A stretch of DNA of 64,000 nt, from the NCBI RefSeq assembly GCF_030813915.1, contig NZ_JAUSUJ010000016.1, positions 1 to 64,000 on the forward strand, read 5' to 3'. The translations under genes were made by a program, and so were the position numbers. This DNA is from Rhodoplanes tepidamans. GTDB lineage: Bacteria; Pseudomonadota; Alphaproteobacteria; Rhizobiales; Xanthobacteraceae. Positions 52,115-60,632 of this stretch are shown here, in pieces (the first letter of the stretch is position 1; each line of letters begins with the position of its first letter). Below the pieces are notes generated by a model. That model ran no database searches. It was not told the origin of the DNA and saw nothing but the letters and a program-made list of their open reading frames with translations.

Positions 52115-53971
52115 ATGGACACCAGATCAGACGCGGCGATCGTGTCGCGCTCGGAAACGCGCGACGGCATGCGGATCGACTGGAACGTGCCGATCACCAT
52201 GGACGACGGCGTGGTGCTGCGCGCCGACGTCTTCGGCCCGGTGAAGCCCGGCCGCTACCCGGTCATCATGAGCTACGGGCCCTACGCCAAGGGCCTCGCC
52301 TTCCAGGACGGCTATCCCAGCGCCTGGACCCGGATGGCCGAGCAGCATCCCGACGTGACGGCGGGCTCGTCGAACCTCTACCAGAGCTGGGAGGTGGTCG
52401 ACCCGGAGAAGTGGGTGCCGCACGACTATGTCTGTGTCCGGGTCGACTCGCGCGGCTGCGGCTGCTCGGAGGGCGTCGTCGACCCGTGGTCGCCGCGCGA
52501 GGCCAGGGACTTTCACGACTGCATCGAATGGGCGGCCGCGCAGGACTGGTCGAACGGCAAGGTCGGGCTGAACGGCATCTCCTACTACGGCACCAACCAG
52601 TGGCAGGTCGCCGGCCTGCAGCCGCCGCATCTCGCCGCGATGTGCATCTGGGAGGGCTTCGCCGATTTCTACCGCGACCTCTGCTACCACGGCGGCATCC
52701 TCTGCACCTTCGCCAAGAACTGGTACGACATGCAGGTGAAGACCGTGCAGTACGGCCTCGGCGAGCGCGGCGCGAGGAGCCGCGTCACCGGCGAGCCGGT
52801 GTGCGGGGGGAAGGCGCTGAGCGAGGAGGAGCTGGCGGGCAACCGCCGCGACTTCGGCGGCGACATCGCCGCTCACCCGCTCGACGACGACTGGCACAAG
52901 GGCCGCTCCGCCGCCTGGGACAAGGTGACGGTGCCGTTCCTCTCGGCCGCCAACTGGGGCGGCCAGCCGCTGCACCCGCGCGGCAATTTCGAGGGCTTCA
53001 TGCGCGCGGCCTCGCCGGACAAGTGGCTCGAGGTGCACGGCATCGAGCACTGGACGCATTTCTACACCGACTACGGCCGCGAGCTGCAGCTGAAGTTCTT
53101 CGACCACTTCCTGCACGGCAAGGACAACGGCTGGCGCGAGCAGCCGCGCGTCTTCCTGCAGGTCCGGCACGTCGACCGGTTCGAGCCGCGGGCCGAGGCC
53201 GAATGGCCGCTCGCCCGCACCCAGTGGACCCGCCTGCATCTCGATCCGGCGACCCTGACGCTCGGCCGCGAGCCCTCCGGCCGCGAGGCGCGCACGAGCT
53301 TCGCGGCGGCGGGCGACGGCGTGACGTTCCTGTCGGCGCCGTTCCCCCACGAGACGGAGATCACCGGCCCGATGGCGGCGAAGCTGTTCGTCTCGTCGAC
53401 GACCACCGACGCCGACCTGTTCCTGGTGGTGCGGGTGTTCTCGCCCGACATGAAGGAGGTGACGTTCCAGGGCGCCATCGATCCGCACGCGCCGGTGGCG
53501 CAGGGCTGGCTGCGCGCCTCGCACCGCAAGCTCGACCGGACCCTCTCGACGCCGTGGCGGCCCTATCACGCCCATGACGAGGAGCAGCCGCTGGTGCCCG
53601 GCGAGATCGCCGAGCTCGACGTCGAGATCTGGCCGACCTCGATCGTGGTGCCGGCCGGGTACCGGCTCGGTCTCACAGTGCGCGGCAAGGACTATGTCTG
53701 GCCGGGCGGCAGCGGCGGCAAGCTCTCCAACTTCAAGAACGAGCTCACCGGCTGCGGACCGTTCCTGCACGACGACCCGGACGACCGCCCGGCCGACGTG
53801 TTCGGCGGCACGACGACGCTGCACGCCACCGCGACCAGGCAGTCGTGGCTGCTGGTGCCGTTCGTCCCGGCGCCCGCCGGCGAGGCCCGCAGGGTCGAGC
53901 CGGCCGTGACCGGCGTGACCAGCCCGGTGCAGGGCGTCAGCGGCCGTCCGTCGGGCGTGAAGGGACGGTAG
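52115..53971 (+). CDS. CocE/NonD-family (X-Pro dipeptidyl-peptidase-like) hydrolase
   Basis: 618-residue serine hydrolase of the S15/CocE class. The alpha/beta-hydrolase domain contains the nucleophile motif NGISYYG (Ser156), preceded by YVCVRVDSRGCGCSEG, and a catalytic His candidate in GIEHWTHFYTD; the C-terminal jelly-roll domain (about 370-600) holds PATLTLGREPSG and EIWPTSIVVPAGYRLGLTVR. It cleaves an ester or amide acyl bond, substrate unknown. The ATG at 52115 has GGGAGAG in front; another ATG lies 14 codons upstream. No signal peptide. Confidence 0.9.
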   Translation: MDTRSDAAIVSRSETRDGMRIDWNVPITMDDGVVLRADVFGPVKPGRYPVIMSYGPYAKGLAFQDGYPSAWTRMAEQHPDVTAGSSNLYQSWEVVDPEKWVPHDYVCVRVDSRGCGCSEGVVDPWSPREARDFHDCIEWAAAQDWSNGKVGLNGISYYGTNQWQVAGLQPPHLAAMCIWEGFADFYRDLCYHGGILCTFAKNWYDMQVKTVQYGLGERGARSRVTGEPVCGGKALSEEELAGNRRDFGGDIAAHPLDDDWHKGRSAAWDKVTVPFLSAANWGGQPLHPRGNFEGFMRAASPDKWLEVHGIEHWTHFYTDYGRELQLKFFDHFLHGKDNGWREQPRVFLQVRHVDRFEPRAEAEWPLARTQWTRLHLDPATLTLGREPSGREARTSFAAAGDGVTFLSAPFPHETEITGPMAAKLFVSSTTTDADLFLVVRVFSPDMKEVTFQGAIDPHAPVAQGWLRASHRKLDRTLSTPWRPYHAHDEEQPLVPGEIAELDVEIWPTSIVVPAGYRLGLTVRGKDYVWPGGSGGKLSNFKNELTGCGPFLHDDPDDRPADVFGGTTTLHATATRQSWLLVPFVPAPAGEARRVEPAVTGVTSPVQGVSGRPSGVKGR

Positions 53972-54019
53972 GACACGCCGCCTCTCCCGTTCCCCCCTCC
54001 CCGCTTCCGGTGTAGCGTG

Positions 54020-54045
54020 CCGCCGCACGCCGCACCGTGCGGCGG
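54020..54045 (+). promoter_or_regulatory. Hairpin directly before the FKBP ribosome-binding site
   Basis: CCGCCGCACG and CGTGCGGCGG form a perfect 10-base stem with a six-base loop, and GGAGG follows at once (54046-54050), 10 bases before the FKBP ATG. It may terminate the CocE transcript or shape translation of the FKBP gene. Confidence 0.45.
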
Positions 54046-54060
54046 GGAGGAGTATCGCGC

Positions 54061-54501
54061 ATGCACCGGATCCGGAACGCCGTCGCGCTCGGCGCCCTGC
54101 TCGCGCTCGCCGCCTGCGCCAGCGGCTCCGACGGGCCGTCGCCCGAGGCGGCCGCCGCGCCGCCGCCCACCGCGGCCGGCGCCGGGCTCGAGATCCAGGA
54201 CCTCAAGGTCGGCACCGGCGCCGAGGCGCGCCCCGGCCGGCGCGCGCGGGTGAACTACACCGGCAAGCTGACCGACGGCACGACCTTCGACACCTCGATC
54301 GGGCGCGCGCCGTTCACCTTCGCGCTCGGGGCCGGCCAGGTGATCAAGGGCTGGGACCAGGGCGTCGCCGGCATGAAGGTCGGCGGCAAGCGCCGGCTCG
54401 TCATCCCGCCCGAGCTCGGCTACGGCCCAGCCGGCGCCCCGCCCAAGATCCCGCCGAACGCCACGCTGGTGTTCGAGGTGGATCTGCTGGGCGTGGAATA
54501 G
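54061..54501 (+). CDS. FKBP-type peptidyl-prolyl isomerase, lipoprotein
   Basis: 146-residue lipoprotein with a C-terminal FKBP domain. Signal and lipobox are [11 protein letters not shown]; a Pro/Ala-rich linker follows. The FKBP domain (about 45-146) has [49 protein letters not shown] and [14 protein letters not shown], all signature blocks with the usual aromatic active-site residues. It would assist protein folding in the periplasm at a membrane. The hairpin-flanked GGAGG upstream supports the ATG at 54061. Confidence 0.94.
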   Translation: MHRIRNAVALGALLALAACASGSDGPSPEAAAAPPPTAAGAGLEIQDLKVGTGAEARPGRRARVNYTGKLTDGTTFDTSIGRAPFTFALGAGQVIKGWDQGVAGMKVGGKRRLVIPPELGYGPAGAPPKIPPNATLVFEVDLLGVE

Positions 54502-54745
54502 GCGGCGCTCGCAGGCGACGCTCGGCGTCCGTTGTGACGCGCCGGAAAGCCTTCTATACAGACTGCGGGTCGCCCTCTGGCGCATCCGGGCGCATCGTCC
54601 GGACCGCGCCGGCACCGGACGGCCCCGGCAGGCGGTTCGGCGAGCCCGGTCCCCGGCTCCATCTCCGCATCGGGCAGCTTCCGCCCCGCCCTGTCTGCTT
54701 CCGACCCCAAACCGAGACGCAGTCAGCACGAGAAGGAGTCGCCGC

Positions 54746-55810
54746 ATGGCGAACGACTGGAACCGTTACGGCCCCAGCGCCGCGCGCCCGCAGGGCCGGC
54801 CGGGCCGCGAGGTCCGCCCGCGGAGCGTGACCATCGACATCCACTCCCACGTGGCGGTGCCGCGCGCCGCCGAGTTCGCCAGGCCGCATCTCGACTGGTC
54901 GACCATCCCGCTCGCCCACTTCTCGACGCCCGAGACCAAGGCCCTCAACCAGCGGCAGGACGCCGAGCGCACGCCGCAGATGACCGGCGTCTCCGAGCGG
55001 CTCGCCGATCTCGACGCCATGGGGCTCGACCTGCAGGTCATCATGTGCCCGCCGCCCCAGTGCTACTACACGGTGCCGCTCGACGTCGCCGTGCCGGCGA
55101 GCCGCATGGTCAACGAGGGGCTCTCCGAATACGCCGCCAAGAATCCAGACCGTTACCTGGTGTTCGGCACCGTGCCGCTGTCGGACGGCGAGGAGGCGGC
55201 CAAGGAGCTCGAGCACTGCATGACGACGCTCGGGCACAAGGGCGTGCAGATCCTCACCAACGTCGCCGGCCGCGAGCTCTCGGATCCGGCCTTCGCGCCG
55301 TTCTGGACGAAGGCCGAGCAGCTCGGCGCCGTGGTGCTGCTGCATCCCAACGGCTTCACCGAAGGGCAGCGCCTCACCCGCTACTATTTCAACAACGTCA
55401 TCGGAAACCCGTTCGAGACCACGATGGCGCTGCACTACCTGATCTTCGACGGCGTGCTGGAGCGCCACCCGGACCTGAAGATCGTCGCCGTGCACGGCGG
55501 CGGCTATCTGGCCGCCTATTCGGGCCGCATCGACCATGCCTGGGGCGCCCGCGCCGACACCCACGGCACGCTGCCGAACCCGCCGACCAGCTACCTGAAG
55601 AAGATCTACGTGGATTCGGTGGTGTTCACGCCGCACCAGCTCCGCGCTCTGGTCGAGGTGTTCGGTCCGGACCACGTGATCCTCGGCACCGACTATCCCT
55701 ACGACATGGCCGAGTACGAGCCCGTCGAGCACGTCGTCTCCGCCGGCCTCGACGCCGACACGGTGGCGAAGATCTGCGGCGGCACCGCGAAGCGGCTGCT
55801 GGGGATCTGA
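54746..55810 (+). CDS. ACMSD-like amidohydrolase/decarboxylase
   Basis: 354-residue metal-dependent hydrolase of the amidohydrolase-2 family, related to aminocarboxymuconate semialdehyde and resorcylate decarboxylases. Metal motif IDIHSHVAVP (HxH) begins at about residue 31; later metal and catalytic residues are in LLHPNGF, VAVHGGGY and LGTDYPYDM. Such enzymes usually act on aromatic acids or ring-cleavage products. GAAGGAG precedes the ATG. It stands alone between the FKBP gene and a repeat block. Confidence 0.92.
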   Translation: MANDWNRYGPSAARPQGRPGREVRPRSVTIDIHSHVAVPRAAEFARPHLDWSTIPLAHFSTPETKALNQRQDAERTPQMTGVSERLADLDAMGLDLQVIMCPPPQCYYTVPLDVAVPASRMVNEGLSEYAAKNPDRYLVFGTVPLSDGEEAAKELEHCMTTLGHKGVQILTNVAGRELSDPAFAPFWTKAEQLGAVVLLHPNGFTEGQRLTRYYFNNVIGNPFETTMALHYLIFDGVLERHPDLKIVAVHGGGYLAAYSGRIDHAWGARADTHGTLPNPPTSYLKKIYVDSVVFTPHQLRALVEVFGPDHVILGTDYPYDMAEYEPVEHVVSAGLDADTVAKICGGTAKRLLGI

Positions 55811-55823
55811 TCAGGTCTTGTTT

Positions 55824-56145
55824 CACCTCTCCCCAGCGGGGCTAGGTTGGGCGCACAATCGTGGTGTGGAACGAGGAGTCTGCGCCATCCTCGCTTCACC
55901 TCTCCCCAGCGGGGAGAGGTCGGGGCTCGCGCGCCAGCGCGAGCTCCGGGTGAGGGGGTGCTCACCTCACGATGGACTCATCGGCGCCGGTTCCCCCTCA
56001 CCCCAACCCTCTCCCCGCCGGGGAGAGGGAGCCCCGCCATGCATGCGGCGAGGTCAGAGAACGACCGCACCGCGGCCTTGTGCACGCCCGGGAAACCCGC
56101 GTGAAAAATGTGCGCCTGACCTAGCCCCAGCGGGGAGAGGTGAAG
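55824..56145. repeat. Block of palindromic intergenic repeats
   Basis: Four copies or part-copies of a CTCTCCCC-AGCG-GGGAGAG module (near 55828, 55903, 56013 and 56124), with GGTGAGGGGGTGCTCACC and CCCTCACCCCAACCC modules between them. One copy is damaged (CCCCAGCGGGGCTAGG). It belongs to the same family as the 38.4 and 39.9 kb elements and fills the 353-base gap between the amidohydrolase and the convergent monooxygenase gene; no gene is seen in it. Confidence 0.8.
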
Positions 56146-56163
56146 AGAGGGCCGTTCGTCTCC

Positions 56164-57393
56164 TCACGCCTCGTGCAGAAAATCGAGCACCGCGGTCTCG
56201 GCCATCACGGCATGCGGGATGCCGTGCTCGCGCGAGCGGGCCTGCTCCTCGGCGGTCTGGGTCGCCTGCAGATAGGCGCCGAGATGGCGGGCGCGCTCGA
56301 CGATGCGGCGGTTGACCGGCAGCCGCGCCGCCTCGAAGGCGCGCAGCGCCGCCGGCACGTCGTCGCTCTCGGCCACCGCATCGACCAGGGCCGCCGCGTC
56401 GTCGGCCGCCTTGGCGACGCCGGCCGCCACGTGCGGCCGCGCCACGCAGGCGGCGTCGCCGACGATCGCGATCCGCCCGAAGGCGAGCCGCTTCGCCTCG
56501 AGGTCGTAGATCGGCTGCAGGATCGGCTCCTCCATCAGGGCGACCAGGCCGGCGAGCTGCGGCGCCAGCAGGCGCCGCGCATCGGCCATCAGCTCGGCGA
56601 TCGCGGTCCGGCGGATCAGCGGCGGCGGGATCGAGATCGCATGCGTGGTGCCGGTCGCGTCGGTGAGCAGGTCCCTGAGCCGGCCCGCCTCGTCGGCGGG
56701 GCGGTACCAGACGATGTTGTAGCGCCGGTGCCCGGACCGCAGGTCGTCGTCCGGGCCGGCCACGGGATACCCCAGGAACTGCTCACCGGGCGGCAGGCAG
56801 AACGTCATCCGCTCGAACAGCGCCGCATGGGCGGCGGGCGGGAAGTCGGTCTCCGCCAGAAGGCTGCGCCAGGCGACGTAGCCGGCATACTCCGGCACCA
56901 CGGCGGGATCGCAGGCGTACCGCACCGTCGAGCGGATGCCGTCGGCGCCGACCAGGAGATCGGCCGCCTCGCTGCCGCCGTCGAGGAAGCGCGCGACGAC
57001 GCCGGTGTCCGACTGCTCCACCGCGGCGAGACCGCGGCCGGCATGGTAATGCGCGGCCGGAAACGCGTCGCGCAGGAGCCGCCACAGGCGCTCCCAGGCG
57101 GTCAAGGTCTGCGGGCGGCTCATCCGGTCGGAGACGCTGCCGTCCGGCTCGACGATCTGCCGCGTCGTGATCGCGACCCCGAGCGCCCGGGTGTCGAGGC
57201 CGAGCCCGCGCAGCCGTGCGATCAGGTCGTCCTGGGCCACGATACCGGCACCGCGGCCGGACAGCGCGGTGGCGACCCGCTCGCAGACCTCCACGTCCCA
57301 GCCGCGCCGGCGCAGCAGCAGGCCGGTGAGCAGCCCGCTCATCGAGCCGCCGACGATCAGGGCGCGCCTGCCTCGTCCCGATGGACCGCTCAT
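56164..57393 (-). CDS. FAD-dependent aromatic monooxygenase (dihydroxypyridine hydroxylase-like)
   Basis: 409-residue class A flavoprotein hydroxylase. The N-terminal dinucleotide motif ALIVGGSMSGLLTGLLLRRR, followed by ERVATALSGRGAGIV, resembles 2,6-dihydroxypyridine 3-hydroxylase relatives. DG motif LLVGADGIRSTVR and GD motif FGRIAIVGDAACVARP are also present. It would hydroxylate an aromatic or N-heteroaromatic ring using NAD(P)H and oxygen. It is divergent from the cupin gene over a short gap with a palindrome, and the two probably share regulation. Confidence 0.9.
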   Translation of the reverse strand: MSGPSGRGRRALIVGGSMSGLLTGLLLRRRGWDVEVCERVATALSGRGAGIVAQDDLIARLRGLGLDTRALGVAITTRQIVEPDGSVSDRMSRPQTLTAWERLWRLLRDAFPAAHYHAGRGLAAVEQSDTGVVARFLDGGSEAADLLVGADGIRSTVRYACDPAVVPEYAGYVAWRSLLAETDFPPAAHAALFERMTFCLPPGEQFLGYPVAGPDDDLRSGHRRYNIVWYRPADEAGRLRDLLTDATGTTHAISIPPPLIRRTAIAELMADARRLLAPQLAGLVALMEEPILQPIYDLEAKRLAFGRIAIVGDAACVARPHVAAGVAKAADDAAALVDAVAESDDVPAALRAFEAARLPVNRRIVERARHLGAYLQATQTAEEQARSREHGIPHAVMAETAVLDFLHEA

Positions 57394-57413
57394 TCCCTCC
57401 TCCCGGTCTCGTT

Positions 57414-57433
57414 GTTATATCTTGTCGTATAAC
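57414..57433. promoter_or_regulatory. Palindrome between divergent monooxygenase and cupin genes
   Basis: GTTATA-N8-TATAAC is a perfect 6+6 dyad in a small AT-rich pocket. It lies 20 bases upstream of the monooxygenase ATG and 13 bases upstream of the cupin ATG, so a bound protein would cover both promoters or leaders. TATAAC itself could be a -10 for the cupin gene. No regulator gene is adjacent. Role inferred from position. Confidence 0.5.
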
Positions 57434-57446
57434 CCGGAGGACCCCC

Positions 57447-57914
57447 ATGAATGCAACGACAAGCGCCCTGACCATGCTGGACAAGGCCGCCGCCGCCGTC
57501 GACACCTCCGCCTGGCCGGCGGAGATCCGCCGGGAGTTCGAGCGCGAGGCGGCGGCGCCGAACGGCTGCGTCGGCCACGAGCTCGTGTCGGAGACCGACA
57601 GGGTGCGGGTGTGGATGATCCGGCTCGCCCCCGGCGAACGCATCGGCTTCCACCGCCACGTCCTCGACTACTTCTGGACCGCCGTGACGGCGAGCCGCGG
57701 CCGCCAGCATCTGATGGACGGCACCACGGTGGAGTACACCTACCAGCCCGGCGAGACGCGGCACGAGACCTACGGCCCGGGCGAGTTCAAGGTGCACGAC
57801 CTGGAGAACATCGGCGACGGCGAGATGGTGTTCCTGACCGTCGAGACGCTGCAGAGCAGCAATCCGCCGCTGCCGATCCCGGCGAGCGCGCGGCGACGGG
57901 CCGCGGCGGCGTGA
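57447..57914 (+). CDS. Cupin-fold protein
   Basis: 155-residue protein with a single cupin barrel: RVWMIRLAPGERIGFHRHVL carries the first metal/His motif, followed by EYTYQPGETRHETYGPGEFK and VHDLENIGDGEMVFLTVE. About 40 helical residues precede the barrel. Function unknown; cupins near aromatic hydroxylases are often small dioxygenases or isomerases. The ATG at 57447 has GGAGG seven bases upstream. It converges on mntH. Confidence 0.82.
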   Translation: MNATTSALTMLDKAAAAVDTSAWPAEIRREFEREAAAPNGCVGHELVSETDRVRVWMIRLAPGERIGFHRHVLDYFWTAVTASRGRQHLMDGTTVEYTYQPGETRHETYGPGEFKVHDLENIGDGEMVFLTVETLQSSNPPLPIPASARRRAAAA

Positions 57915-57951
57915 GGGCGGCGTAGCCCGCGGCGGCGGCGCCGGGTGCGCG

Positions 57952-59268
57952 TCAGCCCGGCAGCCAGCCGTCGAGCAGCCCGAAGGTCTGCATCAGCAGC
58001 ACGACGTTGAGCAGCGACACCACGACGGCGCCGATCACGGCGGCGCCCTGGAGCAGCGGGCCGTTGGCGTAGCGGCCCATGATGTCCTTGCGGCCCGTGA
58101 ACCAGACCAGGGCGATCATCGGCACCGGCAGTGCGAAGCTCAGCACCACCTGGCTCAGCACCAGGGCGTTGGTGGCGTCGACGCCGAGCGCGACGACCAC
58201 GAAGGCCGGGATCATGGTGACGAGCCGGCGCACCAGCAGCGGAATGTTGAAGCCGACGAAGCCCTGCATGATCAGCTGCCCCGCCATGGTGCCGACCACC
58301 GAGGACGAAACGCCGGAGGCGATCAGCGACACCAGGAACACGGCGGCGGCGCCGGCGCCGAGCAGCGGCGTGAGGGTCTTGTAGGCGGTCTCGATCTCGC
58401 CGACGTCGCTGTGGCCGAGATGGAAGGCGGCCGAGGCCATCATCACCATCGCCATGTTGACGAGGCCGGCGATGGCCAACGCGATCACCACCTCGCGGTT
58501 CGACCAGCGCAGCAGGGCGCGGCGCTCGCGCTCGTTGCGGGCCGGCGCGCGCGCCTGGGTCAGGCCGGAGTGGAGATAGATGGCGTGCGGCATCACGGTG
58601 GCGCCGATGATGCCGACCGAGATGGTGAGCGCCTCCGCCGACGGGATGCTCGGCGTCACCATGCCCTTCAGCGCCCCGCCCCAGTCGATCGGCGCGATGA
58701 ACACCTCGATCAGGTAGCAGACGCCGATGATCGCCACCATGGCGCCGATGATCAGCTCCATGACGCGGAAGCCGCCGCGCTCGAACAGCAGGATGCCGTA
58801 GGTGATCACCGCCGTGATCGCCATGCCGGCCATCAGCGGGATGCCGAACAGGAGCGACAGGCCGATGGCGCCGCCGAGGAACTCGGCCAGGTCGGTCGCC
58901 ATCGCGGCGATCTCGCCGACCCCCCACATGCCCCACACCACGGGCCGCGGGAAGTGGTCGCGCGACATCTCGGCGAGGTTCTGGTTGGTGACGATGCCGA
59001 GCTTGGCCGACAGGCCCTGGAACATCATGGCGACCAGGTTGGCGCCGAGCACCACCCACAGCAGCGTGTAGCCGTACTTGGCGCCGGCCTGGATGTTGGT
59101 CGCGAAGTTGCCGGGATCCATGTAGGCGATCGACGAGATCACGGCCGGTCCGGCGAACAGCAGGAACGAAAAGCCGCCGTGGCGGCGGCCGGCCAGCACG
59201 TCGCGGATGGCCTCGGTGGTGCGGTCGGAGCCCTGCTCGCCCGCGTCTCTGGCGGTATCGATCACCAT
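57952..59268 (-). CDS. mntH: MntH, NRAMP-family Mn2+/H+ symporter
   Basis: 438-residue inner-membrane transporter for manganese (and other divalent ions). The family metal-site motifs are both present: DPGN in YMDPGNFATN (Asp51-Asn54) and MPH in TVMPHAIYLHS (Met226-His228). About eleven membrane segments fit the length. It is divergent from mntR, and a MntR-type palindrome lies 26 bases before its ATG, so repression at high manganese is expected. Confidence 0.95.
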   Translation of the reverse strand: MVIDTARDAGEQGSDRTTEAIRDVLAGRRHGGFSFLLFAGPAVISSIAYMDPGNFATNIQAGAKYGYTLLWVVLGANLVAMMFQGLSAKLGIVTNQNLAEMSRDHFPRPVVWGMWGVGEIAAMATDLAEFLGGAIGLSLLFGIPLMAGMAITAVITYGILLFERGGFRVMELIIGAMVAIIGVCYLIEVFIAPIDWGGALKGMVTPSIPSAEALTISVGIIGATVMPHAIYLHSGLTQARAPARNERERRALLRWSNREVVIALAIAGLVNMAMVMMASAAFHLGHSDVGEIETAYKTLTPLLGAGAAAVFLVSLIASGVSSSVVGTMAGQLIMQGFVGFNIPLLVRRLVTMIPAFVVVALGVDATNALVLSQVVLSFALPVPMIALVWFTGRKDIMGRYANGPLLQGAAVIGAVVVSLLNVVLLMQTFGLLDGWLPG

Positions 59269-59293
59269 GCAGCCCGGATCTCCATCCGGTTAC

Positions 59294-59309
59294 TATAGCC
59301 GTTGCTATA
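59294..59309. promoter_or_regulatory. MntR operator (MntR box)
   Basis: TATAGC-CGTT-GCTATA, a perfect 6+6 dyad with a four-base centre, closely matches the E. coli MntR site core (CATAGC-N4-GCTATG). It overlaps a possible -10 (TATAGT on the minus strand) of mntH and lies in the mntH-mntR intergenic region. Confidence 0.75.
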
Positions 59310-59479
59310 AATTGGGTGAGTTGCTAATTCGTCAAGGGTCCCATCCGGCTTTGCCGGGGCAGCGGCGGGTGTTTTTTCACCGGCGAGGGGCGTAGACCGG
59401 GATCGGACAGGTGGAGGCCCGCCCGGCGCGGCGGATATGACAGGGCACCGGCAAGCGGCGACGCTCGGATGACGACCCG

Positions 59480-59977
59480 ATGACGAGCAGACGACCACGG
59501 ACCCGTCCGGCTGCACCGGCGCCGGCCGCGACGGCGGCGCCGGGCGTCACGGCCGAGACGCGGGCGGAGGGGTTCCGGCAGGCCCGGCACGCCCGCCGGG
59601 TCGAGCTCGCCGAGGATTATGTCGAGCTGGTCGCCGACCTGATCCGGGCCGGCGGCGAGGCCCGGCAGGTCGACATCGCGGCCCGGCTCGGGGTGGCGCA
59701 GCCGACCGTCGCCAAGATGCTCAAGCGGCTCGCCGAGGACGGGCTGGTGCAGCAGCGCCCCTATCGCGGCGTGTTCCTCACCGCCGCCGGCGAGGCGATG
59801 GCGGAGCGCGCCCGGGCCCGCCACCGGGTGGTCGAATCCTTCCTGTGCGCGCTCGGGGTCAGCCCGGAGACGGCGCGCCGCGACTCCGAGGGCATCGAGC
59901 ACCACGTCTCCGAAGAGACGCTCGCCGCCATGGCGCGCTTCACGGCGCGAACCGGAAAGCCGCCGGACCGGGGCTGA
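59480..59977 (+). CDS. mntR: MntR, manganese-responsive DtxR-family repressor
   Basis: 165-residue DtxR/MntR-family regulator. A Pro/Ala-rich N-terminal extension (about 1-35) precedes the winged helix ([20 protein letters not shown], then [20 protein letters not shown]). The metal-binding and dimer region has [20 protein letters not shown] followed by [10 protein letters not shown], matching MntR metal ligands (Glu and His). It most likely represses mntH through the palindrome at 59294. The ATG at 59480 has a weak ribosome-binding site, so an initiation further inside is possible. Confidence 0.93.
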   Translation: MTSRRPRTRPAAPAPAATAAPGVTAETRAEGFRQARHARRVELAEDYVELVADLIRAGGEARQVDIAARLGVAQPTVAKMLKRLAEDGLVQQRPYRGVFLTAAGEAMAERARARHRVVESFLCALGVSPETARRDSEGIEHHVSEETLAAMARFTARTGKPPDRG

Positions 59978-60032
59978 GGCGCAACAGGTCCCCGCTCGCC
60001 GCCGGCGGGACGCGGGACGCGTGTCGCATCTC

Positions 60033-60335
60033 TCACCGCGTCGCGTCGCCGGCGTCGACCACGATCGTCTCCACCTCGCCGGCGCCCGAGCGGCGAAAGG
60101 CAGCCGCGGCGTCGTATTCGGGCGAGCGGAAGCAGGCGACGCCCTGCTCGAAGGTCGGGAACTCGATCACGACGAAGCGGTGGAACTTGTCCGGCCCTTC
60201 CATGATCTCGTAGCGGCCGCCGCGCGCCAGCACCTTGCCGCCGTACTTGCTGACGATGCCGGGCACCTGGTCGGTGTACTTCTTGTACTCGACCGGATCG
60301 TTGATCTTCGCACGGGCAACCCAGTAGGCCGGCAT
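60033..60335 (-). CDS. DUF1330 family protein
   Basis: 100-residue single-domain protein: MPAYWVARAKINDPVEYKKY, then YGGKVLARGGRYEIMEGP, FVVIEFPTFEQGVACFRSPE and YDAAAAFR form the complete DUF1330 ferredoxin-like (dimeric alpha/beta barrel) pattern. Function unknown. I prefer the ATG at 60335 because GGAG lies six bases upstream; an ATG five codons earlier (60350) is the alternative. It converges on mntR. The 282-base gap after it, up to the Bug gene, holds nothing recognisable. Confidence 0.9.
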   Translation of the reverse strand: MPAYWVARAKINDPVEYKKYTDQVPGIVSKYGGKVLARGGRYEIMEGPDKFHRFVVIEFPTFEQGVACFRSPEYDAAAAFRRSGAGEVETIVVDAGDATR

Positions 60336-60632
60336 CGCGGTCTCCGTCATGGGGATCGGGCGCCTGCAGCGTCGGGCACCACGGCCGCCGCTGTCAAAAG
60401 CCTCGCCCGCATGGGGCGCGTGCAGAAATGCATCGCGCCGCCCGGCCGCTTGGCATGCAAACCGTCCGGTCTCCGCCGTGTCGGCCGCGCCGCGTGTTGA
60501 CCGCGCGGCCGCGACCGCTACCATGACGGGACGATCGTCGCGGCTCGCCTCGATGCTGCGCCGCACCGACCGGACGGCCGAAGAGCCGGAGAGGACAACG
60601 GCGGTCAACGCCGATTCAGGGAGGAATGCCAC

